Assembly: GCF_037546185.1 (NCBI RefSeq)
Contig: NZ_JAWMWH010000001.1
Location: 62,001-126,000, forward strand
Source: Nicoliella lavandulae
GTDB taxonomy: Bacteria; Bacillota; Bacilli; Lactobacillales; Lactobacillaceae
Length of the DNA: 64,000 nucleotides
Direction of reading: 5' to 3'
Under the pieces are notes generated by a model. It was not told where the DNA came from. It ran no database searches and saw only the letters and a program-made list of their open reading frames with translations. This document shows, in pieces, positions 18,001-24,712 of this stretch (position 1 is its first letter; each line of letters begins with the position of its first letter). Position numbers and translations under genes: made by a program.

Positions 18001-18638
18001 ATTTCACTAATTTCGCTGTCTTCACCAAATCCAAGTGCCCGGACTAATTCAGTAATTGGTAATTTACGAGTCCGGTCAATTCGTACATATGATACATTTT
18101 TAGCATCATTTTCGAATTCCATCCAAGCACCACGGTTAGGAATAATCGTAGCACCGAATACAGTCCGGCCGTTCTTATTAATGTCCTTGTGGAAGAATAC
18201 ACCAGGGGAACGAACTAATTGGGAAACGATAACCCGTTCGGCACCATTAATAATGAAAGTACCTTGGTCAGTCATCAATGGAAAATCACCAAAGAAAACA
18301 TCTTGGGACTTGATTTCACCAGTATCATGGTTCGTTAACTTAAGCGTAACATGCAATGGAGCTGAATAATTTGCCTCATGCGCACGTGCTTCTTCTACTG
18401 TATACTTTGGTTCTAATAATTGATAATCAACAAATTCTAAGGATAAATTACCCTTAAAGTCGTCGATTGGCATAATGTCATTAAACATTTCCCGTAAACC
18501 TTCATCCAAGAACCATTGGTATGAATCAGTTTGGATTTCAATCAAGTTAGGTAAATCAAGAACTTCCTTGATTCGCGCGTAACTTCTACGAATACGGTGT
18601 TTTCCATATTTAACTAAATGTCCTGCCAAGTTATTCAC
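15027..18638 (-). CDS. rpoB: DNA-directed RNA polymerase subunit beta
   Basis: The second large RNA polymerase subunit, 1203 residues. The rifampicin-binding region reads SSQLSQFMDQTNPL followed by THKRRLSALGPGGL, i.e. wild type at the usual resistance positions. The C-terminal tail (about the last 40 residues) is acidic and Asn/Ser-rich, as is common in lactobacilli. An AGGAGAGGTG site precedes the ATG at 18638. Expression is probably tuned by the leader described below. Confidence 0.99.
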   Translation of the reverse strand: MNNLAGHLVKYGKHRIRRSYARIKEVLDLPNLIEIQTDSYQWFLDEGLREMFNDIMPIDDFKGNLSLEFVDYQLLEPKYTVEEARAHEANYSAPLHVTLKLTNHDTGEIKSQDVFFGDFPLMTDQGTFIINGAERVIVSQLVRSPGVFFHKDINKNGRTVFGATIIPNRGAWMEFENDAKNVSYVRIDRTRKLPITELVRALGFGEDSEISEILGSNDSLSLTLEKDVHKNAEDSRVEEALKDIYERLRPGEPKTADSSRSLLTARFFDPKRYDMAPVGRFKTNNKLKLKNRLLGLTLAETLADPDTGEILAKKDETISRELLAKLTPYLDRQDFKAYTFEPSDQAVVTEPMTIQVIKVYSKNDPDRVVPIIGNDNIPLDFKHITPADIISSINYFLNLQEGIGGPDDIDHLGNRRIRSVGELLQNQFRIGLARMERVVRERMSIQDAATVTPQQLINIRPVVASVKEFFGSSQLSQFMDQTNPLGELTHKRRLSALGPGGLTRDRAGYEVRDVHYTHYGRICPIETPEGPNIGLINTLSSYARINKYGFVETPYRRVSWKDHKVTDKIDYLSADEEDKYVVAQANSPLNDDGSFQNDTVLARHRSDNIVANIKDVDYMDVSPKQVVSVATACIPFLENDDSNRALMGANMQRQAVPLVDPHAPLVGTGMEYRAAHDSGVALICKHEGNVEYVDSREVRVRRDDGALDTYKLMKFQRSNGGKNYNQRPIVRVNDHVDANEVLADGPSMENGELALGQNPVVAFMTWQGYNFEDAIAINERLIRDDVYTSIHIEEYESEARDTKLGPEEMTREIPNVGEDALKNLDENGVVRIGAEVHDGDILVGKVTPKGVTELSAEERLLHAIFGEKAREVRDTSLKVPHGAGGIVQDIKVFSRENGDELSPGVNQMVRVYIAQKRKIQVGDKMSGRHGNKGTVSIVIPEEDMPYLPDGTPIDIMLSPMGVPSRMNIGQLLELHLGMAARKLGIHVTTPVFDGASDDDIDDIVKEAGMAPDTKSVVYDGRTGEPFDKRIAVGVMHYLKLAHMVDDKIHARAIGPYSLVTQQPLGGKAQFGGQRFGEMEVWALEAYGAAYTLQEILTYKSDDVVGRVKTYEAIVKGEPIPKPGVPESFRVLVKELQALGLDMKVLNKDHKEVELRDMDNEDNDVVNVDALSKLAKEQEAKKNAEKASQENSEESNTTNTNSKE

Positions 18639-18720
18639 CTCTCCTAATTATTTCTATGAACTGAAATGTTACAATTTGATTACAAATTGAATTTTTCCTA
18701 CTTTTTTACTAAAATTAAGC

Positions 18721-18766
18721 AAAAAAAATCCCCAAAGAAGATCTTAAAATCTAATTTTTGGGGGAT
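18721..18766 (-). terminator. attenuator within the rpoB 5' leader
   Basis: ATCCCC-C-AAA pairs with TTTGGGGAT around an inner AGAT/ATCT stem and is followed by seven to eight Ts on the minus strand. It lies between the rpoB promoter and the gene and about 80 bases before the start codon, so it must be bypassed or regulated. Confidence 0.75.
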
Positions 18767-18829
18767 ATAGGAGTTCTATACGGACAATAGATCGCAAGAA
18801 CTCATTTCAATTCGTAGTTATATATTTAT
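18721..18829 (-). promoter_or_regulatory. rpoB leader RNA (candidate Lacto-rpoB motif)
   Basis: The transcript upstream of rpoB has two hairpins. The first pairs GAGTTCT with AGAACTC (18771-18803); the second is an intrinsic terminator (18721-18766). A conserved structured RNA called Lacto-rpoB has been described in rpoB 5' regions of Lactobacillales; position and hairpin layout fit it. I could not align it to the family model. Confidence 0.65.
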
Positions 18830-18858
18830 ATAATACTCAACTTATTAGTGTGTGTCAA
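18830..18858 (-). promoter_or_regulatory. rpoBC promoter
   Basis: On the minus strand a perfect TTGACA (18853-18858) and TATTAT (18830-18835) are separated by 17 bases. The -35 box begins only about 12 bases beyond the clpC terminator. Confidence 0.88.
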
Positions 18859-18870
18859 TAAATAAGTGCA

Positions 18871-18898
18871 AAAAAAGAAGGGAAAAATCCCTTCTTTT
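18871..18898 (-). terminator. clpC terminator
   Basis: AAGAAGGG and CCCTTCTT form a perfect stem with a six-base loop, extended by A/T pairs and followed by a T-run on the minus strand. It separates ctsR-clpC from rpoBC. Confidence 0.9.
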
Positions 18899-18914
18899 TT
18901 AATGAATCATATTA

Positions 18915-21392
18915 CTATTTATTAGTTGATTTTTGACCACTTTTAACGTTGATCTTAATCTTACCGTGACTAGCACCAATCGTAAGTGAATCTCCAGTGG
19001 CAACTTGCCCTGATAGCATGATTTCACTTAGCTTATCTTCAACTTTGGTTTGAAGTGCTCTTCTAATTGGCCGTGCTCCATATTGAGGATCAAAGCCAGC
19101 TTCCGCTACCACATCAACTGCAGCAGGCGTTAACTTAACTTCAATGCCTTGATCAGTGATTCGTTGTAGCAAGTCACGTGCCATCAATTTAACAATTTCA
19201 TGTAATTGTGGCTTCGTAAGGGAGTGGAAGATTACGACTTCATCAATCCGGTTTAAGAATTCTGGTTTGAAGTACTTCTTCAACTGTTCCTTAATGGTTG
19301 CAGCCATTGCATTGTAATTGTCAGCATCGGCTTTTTCAGCACCAAATCCAACCGTCTTCTTGTACTTAAGTGTCGTTGCTCCTAAGTTAGAAGTCATAAT
19401 GATAACAGTGTTTCTAAAGTCAACTTTACGACCCTTGGAATCAGTCAAGTACCCGTCATCTAGAACTTGAAGTAACAAGTTAAAGACATCCGGATGGGCT
19501 TTTTCAACTTCATCCAATAGGATAACTGAATAAGGATGTTGTCTAACCTTTTCAGTAAGTTGTCCCCCTTCACTATAACCAACATAACCGGGTGCAGAAC
19601 CAATTAAACGACTTGTCGAGTATTTTTCCATGTATTCAGACATATCAACTCTAATCATGTCGTCTTCTGAACCAAACATTGCTTCAGCTAGGTCCTTAGC
19701 TAATTCGGTCTTCCCAACCCCAGTTGGTCCTAGGAACATAAATGAACCAATTGGTTTGTTAGGCGCCTTCAAGCCACTCCGCGCTCTTCTAATTGCCCGA
19801 GCAACTGCAGAAACCGCTTCGTCTTGACCAACCACTCGTTTATGAAGAATATCTTCAAGGTTAACTAGGCGATCAGCATCCGTCTTGGAGAGTTGAGTAA
19901 CTGGAATCCCAGTCCATTGCGCAACAACTTCTGCTACGTCTTGACCAGTTTCTTTTAACTGATATTCTTCATTAGAGCTTGATTGTTTACGCTTGGCATC
20001 TTCTTCATTGATTTTAGCTTCTAGTTGTTTAGCCTGGTTTCTAATTTCAACTGCTTTTTCAAAGTCTTGATTTTCAATCGCTTGTTCTTTTTCATTGTTC
20101 AATTGATTTAATTTCGCATGATCAGATGATAATTCACTAGGTTGCTTATTAATCCGAACTTTGGCGGCAGCTTCATCCATTAAATCAATGGCCTTATCTG
20201 GTAAGAAACGGCTTTGAATATAACGAGTGGATAAACCAACTGCTTTTTCAATAGCATCATCAGTGATTTGCACATGGTGATGAGCTTCATACTTAGGTCT
20301 GATTCCCTTCAAAATTTGAATGGTTTCTTCACTAGTTGGTTCATTAACTTGAACCGTTGCAAACCGACGTTCTAGTGCAGTATCAGATTCAATGTACTTT
20401 TGGTATTCATTTAGCGTCGTAGCACCAATCATTTGAAGATCACCACGCGCTAATGAAGGTTTCAAAATGTTGGAAGCATCAATTGCCCCTTCTGCACCAC
20501 CAGCACCAACCAAAGTGTGTAATTCATCAACAAACAAGATGATTTGACCATTATCTTTAATTTCTTTAATAATTTTCTTCAAACGACTTTCAAATTCACC
20601 ACGGTACTTAGTACCAGCAACTAATGAACCCATGTCAAGCATCATCAACCGCTTATTCGTCATATCTTCTGGGACCGAACCATCAATAATCTTTTGAGCT
20701 AATCCTTCTGCAATGGCAGTTTTACCAACGCCGGGTTCCCCAATTAAGACTGGGTTATTTTTCGTCCGTCGACTAAGAATTTGAATAACCCGTTTAACTT
20801 CTTTATGCCGACCAATCGTTGGATCCATCCGACCTTCTCTAGCCACTTCAGTTAAATCAGTTGCTAGTGAATCCAAGGTTGGTGTAGCGCCCTTAGGAGT
20901 AGCGCGGTTCTTATTACTATTAATAGCACCGTTCTTACCGGCAGCTGAACTAACGCCCATCTTATGAAGAGTCACTTGTTTAATAACCTTAGTTTGAGCA
21001 CCAAATGTAATTAGAATCCGTGCTGATAAAATACTGTCATCACTTACCAATGCAAGCAATAAATGTTCAGTCCCAACTTTGTTGGCACCATATTGGCGAG
21101 CAATGTTACCAGCTAAAGCTAAAATATCCTTAGCCTTAGGTGAATATGGTAAGTAAGAATTACTATCTAGTCCTTGGAGATTACCAAATCCAGCCAAGCG
21201 TTCAATTTCTGAACGAATGTCTTCTTCATCAATTTGAAAGTGTTCTAAGACACTGTAAGCAATCCCATTGGGTTCTAATGCTAGCGCTAACAATAAGTGT
21301 TCAGTGCCAACGGCTTGATGTTTGAAATTTTTAGCCTGTTCTTGTGCAAGTACCAATACGTTACGTGCGCTTGGGGTAAATAAGTTTTCCAT
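18915..21392 (-). CDS. clpC: ATP-dependent Clp protease ATPase subunit ClpC
   Basis: A class I Hsp100 unfoldase that feeds ClpP and resolves aggregates. The two Clp N-repeats occupy residues about 1-145. AAA module 1 has GEPGVGKT at 218-225, a UVR-type middle domain lies near 420-460, and AAA module 2 carries GPTGVGKT. The length of 825 residues is normal. The gene starts 21 bases after ctsR; the adaptor genes mcsA and mcsB found between them in Bacillus are absent, as in other lactobacilli. Controlled by the CtsR box upstream of ctsR. Confidence 0.98.
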   Translation of the reverse strand: MENLFTPSARNVLVLAQEQAKNFKHQAVGTEHLLLALALEPNGIAYSVLEHFQIDEEDIRSEIERLAGFGNLQGLDSNSYLPYSPKAKDILALAGNIARQYGANKVGTEHLLLALVSDDSILSARILITFGAQTKVIKQVTLHKMGVSSAAGKNGAINSNKNRATPKGATPTLDSLATDLTEVAREGRMDPTIGRHKEVKRVIQILSRRTKNNPVLIGEPGVGKTAIAEGLAQKIIDGSVPEDMTNKRLMMLDMGSLVAGTKYRGEFESRLKKIIKEIKDNGQIILFVDELHTLVGAGGAEGAIDASNILKPSLARGDLQMIGATTLNEYQKYIESDTALERRFATVQVNEPTSEETIQILKGIRPKYEAHHHVQITDDAIEKAVGLSTRYIQSRFLPDKAIDLMDEAAAKVRINKQPSELSSDHAKLNQLNNEKEQAIENQDFEKAVEIRNQAKQLEAKINEEDAKRKQSSSNEEYQLKETGQDVAEVVAQWTGIPVTQLSKTDADRLVNLEDILHKRVVGQDEAVSAVARAIRRARSGLKAPNKPIGSFMFLGPTGVGKTELAKDLAEAMFGSEDDMIRVDMSEYMEKYSTSRLIGSAPGYVGYSEGGQLTEKVRQHPYSVILLDEVEKAHPDVFNLLLQVLDDGYLTDSKGRKVDFRNTVIIMTSNLGATTLKYKKTVGFGAEKADADNYNAMAATIKEQLKKYFKPEFLNRIDEVVIFHSLTKPQLHEIVKLMARDLLQRITDQGIEVKLTPAAVDVVAEAGFDPQYGARPIRRALQTKVEDKLSEIMLSGQVATGDSLTIGASHGKIKINVKSGQKSTNK

Positions 21393-21413
21393 AAATTGCC
21401 TCGCTTTCCGTTC

Positions 21414-21884
21414 CTAATCTTCGAACCTTAAATGATTCAATACTGATCGTAATACCTGGGCGCGAAGCCGGTTAGCACAATCAATATCATTATTAATCAT
21501 CAAACTATCTTTCTCAATTGCTGCTAAAATAATCCGAGCTTCCTTACTCGACAGCAACTGACTATGGTATAGAGTCTTAACAATTGAATCACCGTCCCTT
21601 TCGGAAATACTAGAACCGATCACATCTAATAGTGAATCTAATACTTCGATGTTATCTAGCAATTTCACCTTTTCGATTCGGATATAGCCACCACCGCCAC
21701 GCTTACTTTCTACTACGTAGCCGTTTTGGATGGTGAACCTAGTCTTAATAACATAGTTAATCTGTGAAGGGACAACATGAAAAAGATTAGCAACCTCTGA
21801 ACGACGAATCTCGGCATGATTCGATTCAGCTAAAATCTGCTTTAAATATTTTTCAATAATATCTGAAACATTTTTGGATTGCAT
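21414..21884 (-). CDS. ctsR: transcriptional repressor CtsR
   Basis: The class III heat-shock repressor: a dimeric winged-helix protein that blocks clp promoters and is released on heating. The glycine-rich wing RGGGGYIRI (residues 62-70), which contains the thermosensing glycines and the DNA-contacting Arg62, is intact. The length of 156 residues is usual. It sits first in the ctsR-clpC operon and has its own operator over the start site, so it is autoregulated. Confidence 0.97.
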   Translation of the reverse strand: MQSKNVSDIIEKYLKQILAESNHAEIRRSEVANLFHVVPSQINYVIKTRFTIQNGYVVESKRGGGGYIRIEKVKLLDNIEVLDSLLDVIGSSISERDGDSIVKTLYHSQLLSSKEARIILAAIEKDSLMINNDIDCANRLRAQVLRSVLNHLRFED

Positions 21885-21898
21885 ATTTTCATCTCATC

Positions 21899-21924
21899 TC
21901 TGACTAATCTTGACTATTATTATA
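21899..21924 (-). promoter_or_regulatory. ctsR promoter -10 with CtsR operator
   Basis: On the minus strand a perfect TATAAT (21919-21924) is followed after three bases by AGTCAAG-ATT-AGTCAGA (21899-21915). The published CtsR box is two RGTCAAA heptads with a three-base spacer; each heptad here matches six of seven. The operator covers the expected transcription start. No strong -35 box is visible. Confidence 0.85.
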
Positions 21925-21980
21925 TGAAATCGGCCAGTGAAATAAAAGTATTTTGTCTATTAATTTTTAACGACAAAAAA

Positions 21981-22054
21981 ATCGGGAAAACAAGATTCGA
22001 ACTTGCGACCTCTGCGTCCCGAACGCAGCGCTCTACCAAGCTGAGCTATTTCCC
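21981..22054 (-). tRNA. tRNA-Pro (anticodon CGG)
   Basis: A cloverleaf of 74 bases, with GTTCGAATC in the T arm. The anticodon stem CTGCG/CGCAG closes the loop TTCGGGA. Reads CCG. No CCA is encoded. Last in the tRNA transcript. Confidence 0.93.
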
Positions 22055-22091
22055 GATGTATTTTGTAAATATTAAACTGATTGATTCTAGA

Positions 22092-22165
22092 TCGGGAAGA
22101 CAGGATTCGAACCTGCGACCCCTTGGTCCCAAACCAAGTGCTCTACCAAGCTGAGCTACTTCCCG
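22092..22165 (-). tRNA. tRNA-Pro (anticodon TGG)
   Basis: The body is nearly identical to the neighbouring tRNA-Pro(CGG), suggesting duplication. The anticodon loop TTTGGGA is closed by CTTGG/CCAAG. The T arm GGTTCGAATCC is canonical. No encoded CCA. Confidence 0.95.
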
Positions 22166-22201
22166 ATATTCATCTCTAATTTAAAATTAGAAATAAAAAA
22201 A

Positions 22202-22275
22202 TGCACCCAGTAGGAGTCGAACCTACAACCTTCTGATTCGTAGTCAGACACTCTATCCAGTTGCGCTATGGGTGC
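22202..22275 (-). tRNA. tRNA-Arg (anticodon ACG)
   Basis: Acceptor GCACCCA/TGGGTGC and anticodon loop CTACGAA closed by TCTGA/TCAGA. The first anticodon A is expected to be deaminated to inosine by TadA to read CGU, CGC and CGA. No encoded CCA. Confidence 0.95.
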
Positions 22276-22299
22276 AAAATAATATTATGAAAATGTAAA

Positions 22300-22385
22300 T
22301 GCCGAGGACCGGGATCGAACCGGTACGGTTATCACTAACCGCAGGATTTTAAGTCCTGTGCGTCTGCCAATTCCGCCACCCCGGC
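22300..22385 (-). tRNA. tRNA-Leu (anticodon TAA)
   Basis: A class II tRNA of 86 bases with a long variable arm (GGTTAGTGATAACC). Anticodon loop CTTAAAA closed by CAGGA/TCCTG. Reads UUA and UUG, the main leucine codons of this AT-rich genome. Confidence 0.95.
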
Positions 22386-22412
22386 AGGCTATTTTATTTT
22401 AAAAAAATAAAA

Positions 22413-22484
22413 AGCGGAAGACGGGATTCGAACCCGCGACCCCCACCATGGCAAGGTGATGTTCTACCACTGAACTACTTCCGC
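22413..22484 (-). tRNA. tRNA-Gly (anticodon GCC)
   Basis: Acceptor GCGGAAG/CTTCCGC with discriminator U, as expected for glycine. The anticodon loop contains TTGCCAT. The T arm GGGTTCGAATCCC is canonical. Confidence 0.95.
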
Positions 22485-22491
22485 ACAAAAA

Positions 22492-22565
22492 TGCCGACTA
22501 GACGATTCGAACGCCCGACCTCATCATTACTAGTGATGCGCTCTAACCAACTGAGCTAAGTCGGC
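22492..22565 (-). tRNA. tRNA-Thr (anticodon AGT)
   Basis: Acceptor GCCGACT/AGTCGGC and anticodon loop CTAGTAA closed by CATCA/TGATG. An A at the first anticodon position of tRNA-Thr is unusual in bacteria but occurs in some Firmicutes. The T arm (GGCGTTCGAATCGTC) has one imperfect pair. Confidence 0.92.
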
Positions 22566-22576
22566 AAATTGGTAAG

Positions 22577-22659
22577 TGCGGGCGAAGGGACTCGAACCCC
22601 CATGTCCAAAGGACACTAGAACCTAAATCTAGCGCGTCTGCCAGTTCCGCCACGCCCGC
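22577..22659 (-). tRNA. tRNA-Leu (anticodon TAG)
   Basis: A class II tRNA of 83 bases with variable arm TGTCCTTTGGACA. Anticodon loop TTTAGGT closed by CTAGA/TCTAG. Reads CUN codons. Confidence 0.95.
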
Positions 22660-22675
22660 ATATTAAATTATAAAA

Positions 22676-22748
22676 TGAGCCGTGGGAGGTTCGAACTCCC
22701 GACCCTCTGATTAAAAGTCAGATGCTCTACCGGCTGAGCTAACGGCTC
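22676..22748 (-). tRNA. tRNA-Lys (anticodon TTT)
   Basis: Acceptor GAGCCGT/ACGGCTC and anticodon loop CTTTTAA closed by TCTGA/TCAGA. Reads AAA and AAG. Confidence 0.96.
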
Positions 22749-22762
22749 GAAAAAATAAAAAA

Positions 22763-22835
22763 TGGAGGATACAGGGCTCGAACCTGTGACCTCCTGCTTG
22801 TAAGGCAGATGCTCTCCCAACTGAGCTAATCCTCC
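22763..22835 (-). tRNA. tRNA-Val (anticodon TAC)
   Basis: Acceptor GGAGGAT/ATCCTCC and anticodon loop CTTACAA closed by CTGC/GCAG. First gene of the tRNA transcript, 36 bases downstream of the promoter -10 box. Confidence 0.96.
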
Positions 22836-22871
22836 GAGGTCTTAATGGTTACTCATTTAAGCAACTATTAT

Positions 22872-22900
22872 ATAATATCATGTGGTCAACTTGATGTCAA
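22872..22900 (-). promoter_or_regulatory. promoter of the tRNA cluster
   Basis: On the minus strand TTGACA (22895-22900), 17 bases, then TATTAT (22872-22877). It fits a strong stable-RNA promoter driving all nine tRNAs. I see nothing else in the AT-rich stretch from 22901 to the serS terminator. Confidence 0.85.
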
Positions 22901-23020
22901 CAACTTTTTGATTTTTATTTTTTCGATTTCGAATTAGTTCGGTCTCACCTGAAAACTAATCAGTAAAAATCAACAAAAACTAGTATATAATACTTCCCCT
23001 AAAAAAGCTACCCCTTTTTT

Positions 23021-23061
23021 CAAAAAAAATAAGAAATAAGTGCAATTCACTTATTTCTTAT
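23021..23061 (-). terminator. serS terminator
   Basis: A perfect 14-base stem (ATAAGAAATAAGTG) with a five-base loop, followed by eight Ts on the minus strand. Confidence 0.9.
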
Positions 23062-23087
23062 CGTTAAATCATTGATATATCTAACTT

Positions 23088-24380
23088 TTAGAATAGGTCT
23101 TGTTTTTCAATTTTCTTCATGCCATGCATGTATGGTTGAAGAACTTCTGGAATATTAACCGTTCCATCTTCATTTTGGAAGTTTTCTAGAATTGCAGCTA
23201 CCGTTCTACCAACTGCTAATCCAGATCCATTTAACGTGTTAACGAATTGTAACTTTCCACTTTCATCCCTAAATTGAATCTTAGCCCGACGTGCTTGGAA
23301 ATCAGTGGTGTTAGAACAACTTGAAATTTCACGATAACAGTTTTGTGCTGGCATCCAAACTTCAATATCATGAGTCATTGCAGCAGTGAAACTCATGTCA
23401 CTACTTGTAAGCGTAATTACGTGGTAAGGAATCCCTAACAACTTAAGTAATTTTTCAGCTTGGCCAGTGATTTCTTCTAAGGCTGCCCATGATTCTTCTG
23501 GTTTAGTAAATTGAACCATTTCAACCTTGTTGAATTGGTGTAATCTAATCAATCCACGAGTATCACGACCAGCACTTCCTGCTTCTGAACGGAAAGCTGG
23601 ACTTAATGCAGTGAATTTAACTGGTAACTTATCTTCTGGAATTACTTCACCACGGTAGTAGTTCACCAATGGAACTTCAGCAGTTGGAATCATTGTTAAA
23701 TCACTATCAGCAATTTCGAATCCGGCCTTTTTTTCCAAGAACTTAGGGAATTGACCAGTCCCAAACATTGATGCAGAGTTAACCATGTATGGTGGAATAA
23801 TTTCTTCATATCCAGCATCAGTATTTTGGTCCAAGAAGAAGTTGTAAATAGCTCTTTCAAGTAATGAACCAGCTCCTACGTAGTATACAAACCGACTTCC
23901 AGCCACCTTAGCACTCCGTTCGAAGTTTAAGATGCCTAGCTTTTCACCAATTTCCCAATGGTTCTTAGGCTTGAAATCAGTAAATTCACGTGGGGTTCCA
24001 ACCTTCCGTAGTTCCTTAGCGCCTTCTTCAGTTAAACTAACTGGGACGTCATCATTTGGAATATTTGGTAAGTGGGCTGCTAAATCATGTTGCTTAGCAG
24101 ACACTGCTTGTTCTTGTTCATCTAATTCCTTGATTTCAGCACCGACTTCTTTCATCCGGTTGATTGGGCCACTAGCATCTTCTTTAGCCCGCTTCATCTT
24201 AGCGATATCATCAGAAACCTTATTCCGTTCGGCTTTTAAGCTTTCAACCTTCACTAAGATATCACGCCGGTTTTGATCAAGGGCTAATAGTTCATCGATT
24301 TGTTTTTCATCAATGCCACGCGTTGCCATCTTATCCTTAAACCATTGTTCGTTATTACGAATTAACTTCATGTCTAACAT
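23088..24380 (-). CDS. serS: serine--tRNA ligase
   Basis: A class II aminoacyl-tRNA synthetase charging tRNA-Ser. It has an N-terminal long coiled-coil arm (about residues 30-105) that grips the tRNA variable arm, then the catalytic core. TAEVPLVNYYRGE, the motif 2 region FRSEAGSAGRDTRGLIRLHQF and the motif 3 part NGSGLAVGRTVAAILE are intact. Length 430 is normal; MLDMKLIRNN is the family start. Controlled by the T-box leader directly upstream. Confidence 0.98.
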   Translation of the reverse strand: MLDMKLIRNNEQWFKDKMATRGIDEKQIDELLALDQNRRDILVKVESLKAERNKVSDDIAKMKRAKEDASGPINRMKEVGAEIKELDEQEQAVSAKQHDLAAHLPNIPNDDVPVSLTEEGAKELRKVGTPREFTDFKPKNHWEIGEKLGILNFERSAKVAGSRFVYYVGAGSLLERAIYNFFLDQNTDAGYEEIIPPYMVNSASMFGTGQFPKFLEKKAGFEIADSDLTMIPTAEVPLVNYYRGEVIPEDKLPVKFTALSPAFRSEAGSAGRDTRGLIRLHQFNKVEMVQFTKPEESWAALEEITGQAEKLLKLLGIPYHVITLTSSDMSFTAAMTHDIEVWMPAQNCYREISSCSNTTDFQARRAKIQFRDESGKLQFVNTLNGSGLAVGRTVAAILENFQNEDGTVNIPEVLQPYMHGMKKIEKQDLF

Positions 24381-24401
24381 TGGACATACCTCCTAAAAAT
24401 A

Positions 24402-24595
24402 TAAAAAGCAGGCTTCGTCATTGGGACGAAAGCCTGCTTTTCGCGGTACCACCCAAGTTCCCGATTAAATCGGACAACTCATCAGTGATAACGGCCACCC
24501 ACCGTGCAGTATTACCTGCCCACCTATTAATATGCCGGAATTTTCAACTTGCAGTTTGCACCAACCACTGCATCTCTTAAGCGTCTACTTATAAA
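24402..24595 (-). promoter_or_regulatory. T-box leader of serS
   Basis: An RNA that senses uncharged tRNA and prevents premature termination. The T-box antiterminator sequence GGTGGTACCGCG lies at 24442-24453, directly before the terminator. That terminator is a perfect AAAGCAGGCTT stem with a CGTC extension (24404-24441) followed by a T-run. Stem I with GGTTGGTGCAAACTGC lies about 24545-24575. The specifier is probably a serine codon in the TTCCGG stretch, i.e. TCC; the exact codon is inferred. Confidence 0.93.
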
Positions 24596-24635
24596 CATAC
24601 ATTGTGTTTTTAAAATCATTAATTCATTCATATTT

Positions 24636-24664
24636 ATAATATTATATTCGTTTAAAATTAGCAA
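24636..24664 (-). promoter_or_regulatory. serS promoter
   Basis: On the minus strand TTGCTA (24659-24664), 17 bases, then TATTAT (24636-24641), placed about 40 bases upstream of T-box stem I. Confidence 0.75.
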
Positions 24665-24674
24665 CTTTTTTAAC

Positions 24675-24707
24675 CAAAAAAGCAGCAGCTCAATGGCTAC
24701 TGCTTTT
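24675..24707 (-). terminator. lysP terminator
   Basis: GCAGTAGC pairs with GCTGCTGC (one G-U) with flanking A/T pairs, followed by six Ts on the minus strand, just after the permease stop codon. Confidence 0.85.
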
Positions 24708-24712
24708 AGTAA

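Noticed and set aside
21879..22154. A 91-codon plus-strand open frame
   Set aside because: It runs through two tRNA-Pro genes and the CtsR operator; the protein-like text (e.g. GRQDSNLRPLGPKPSALPS) is a well-known antisense-tRNA artefact.
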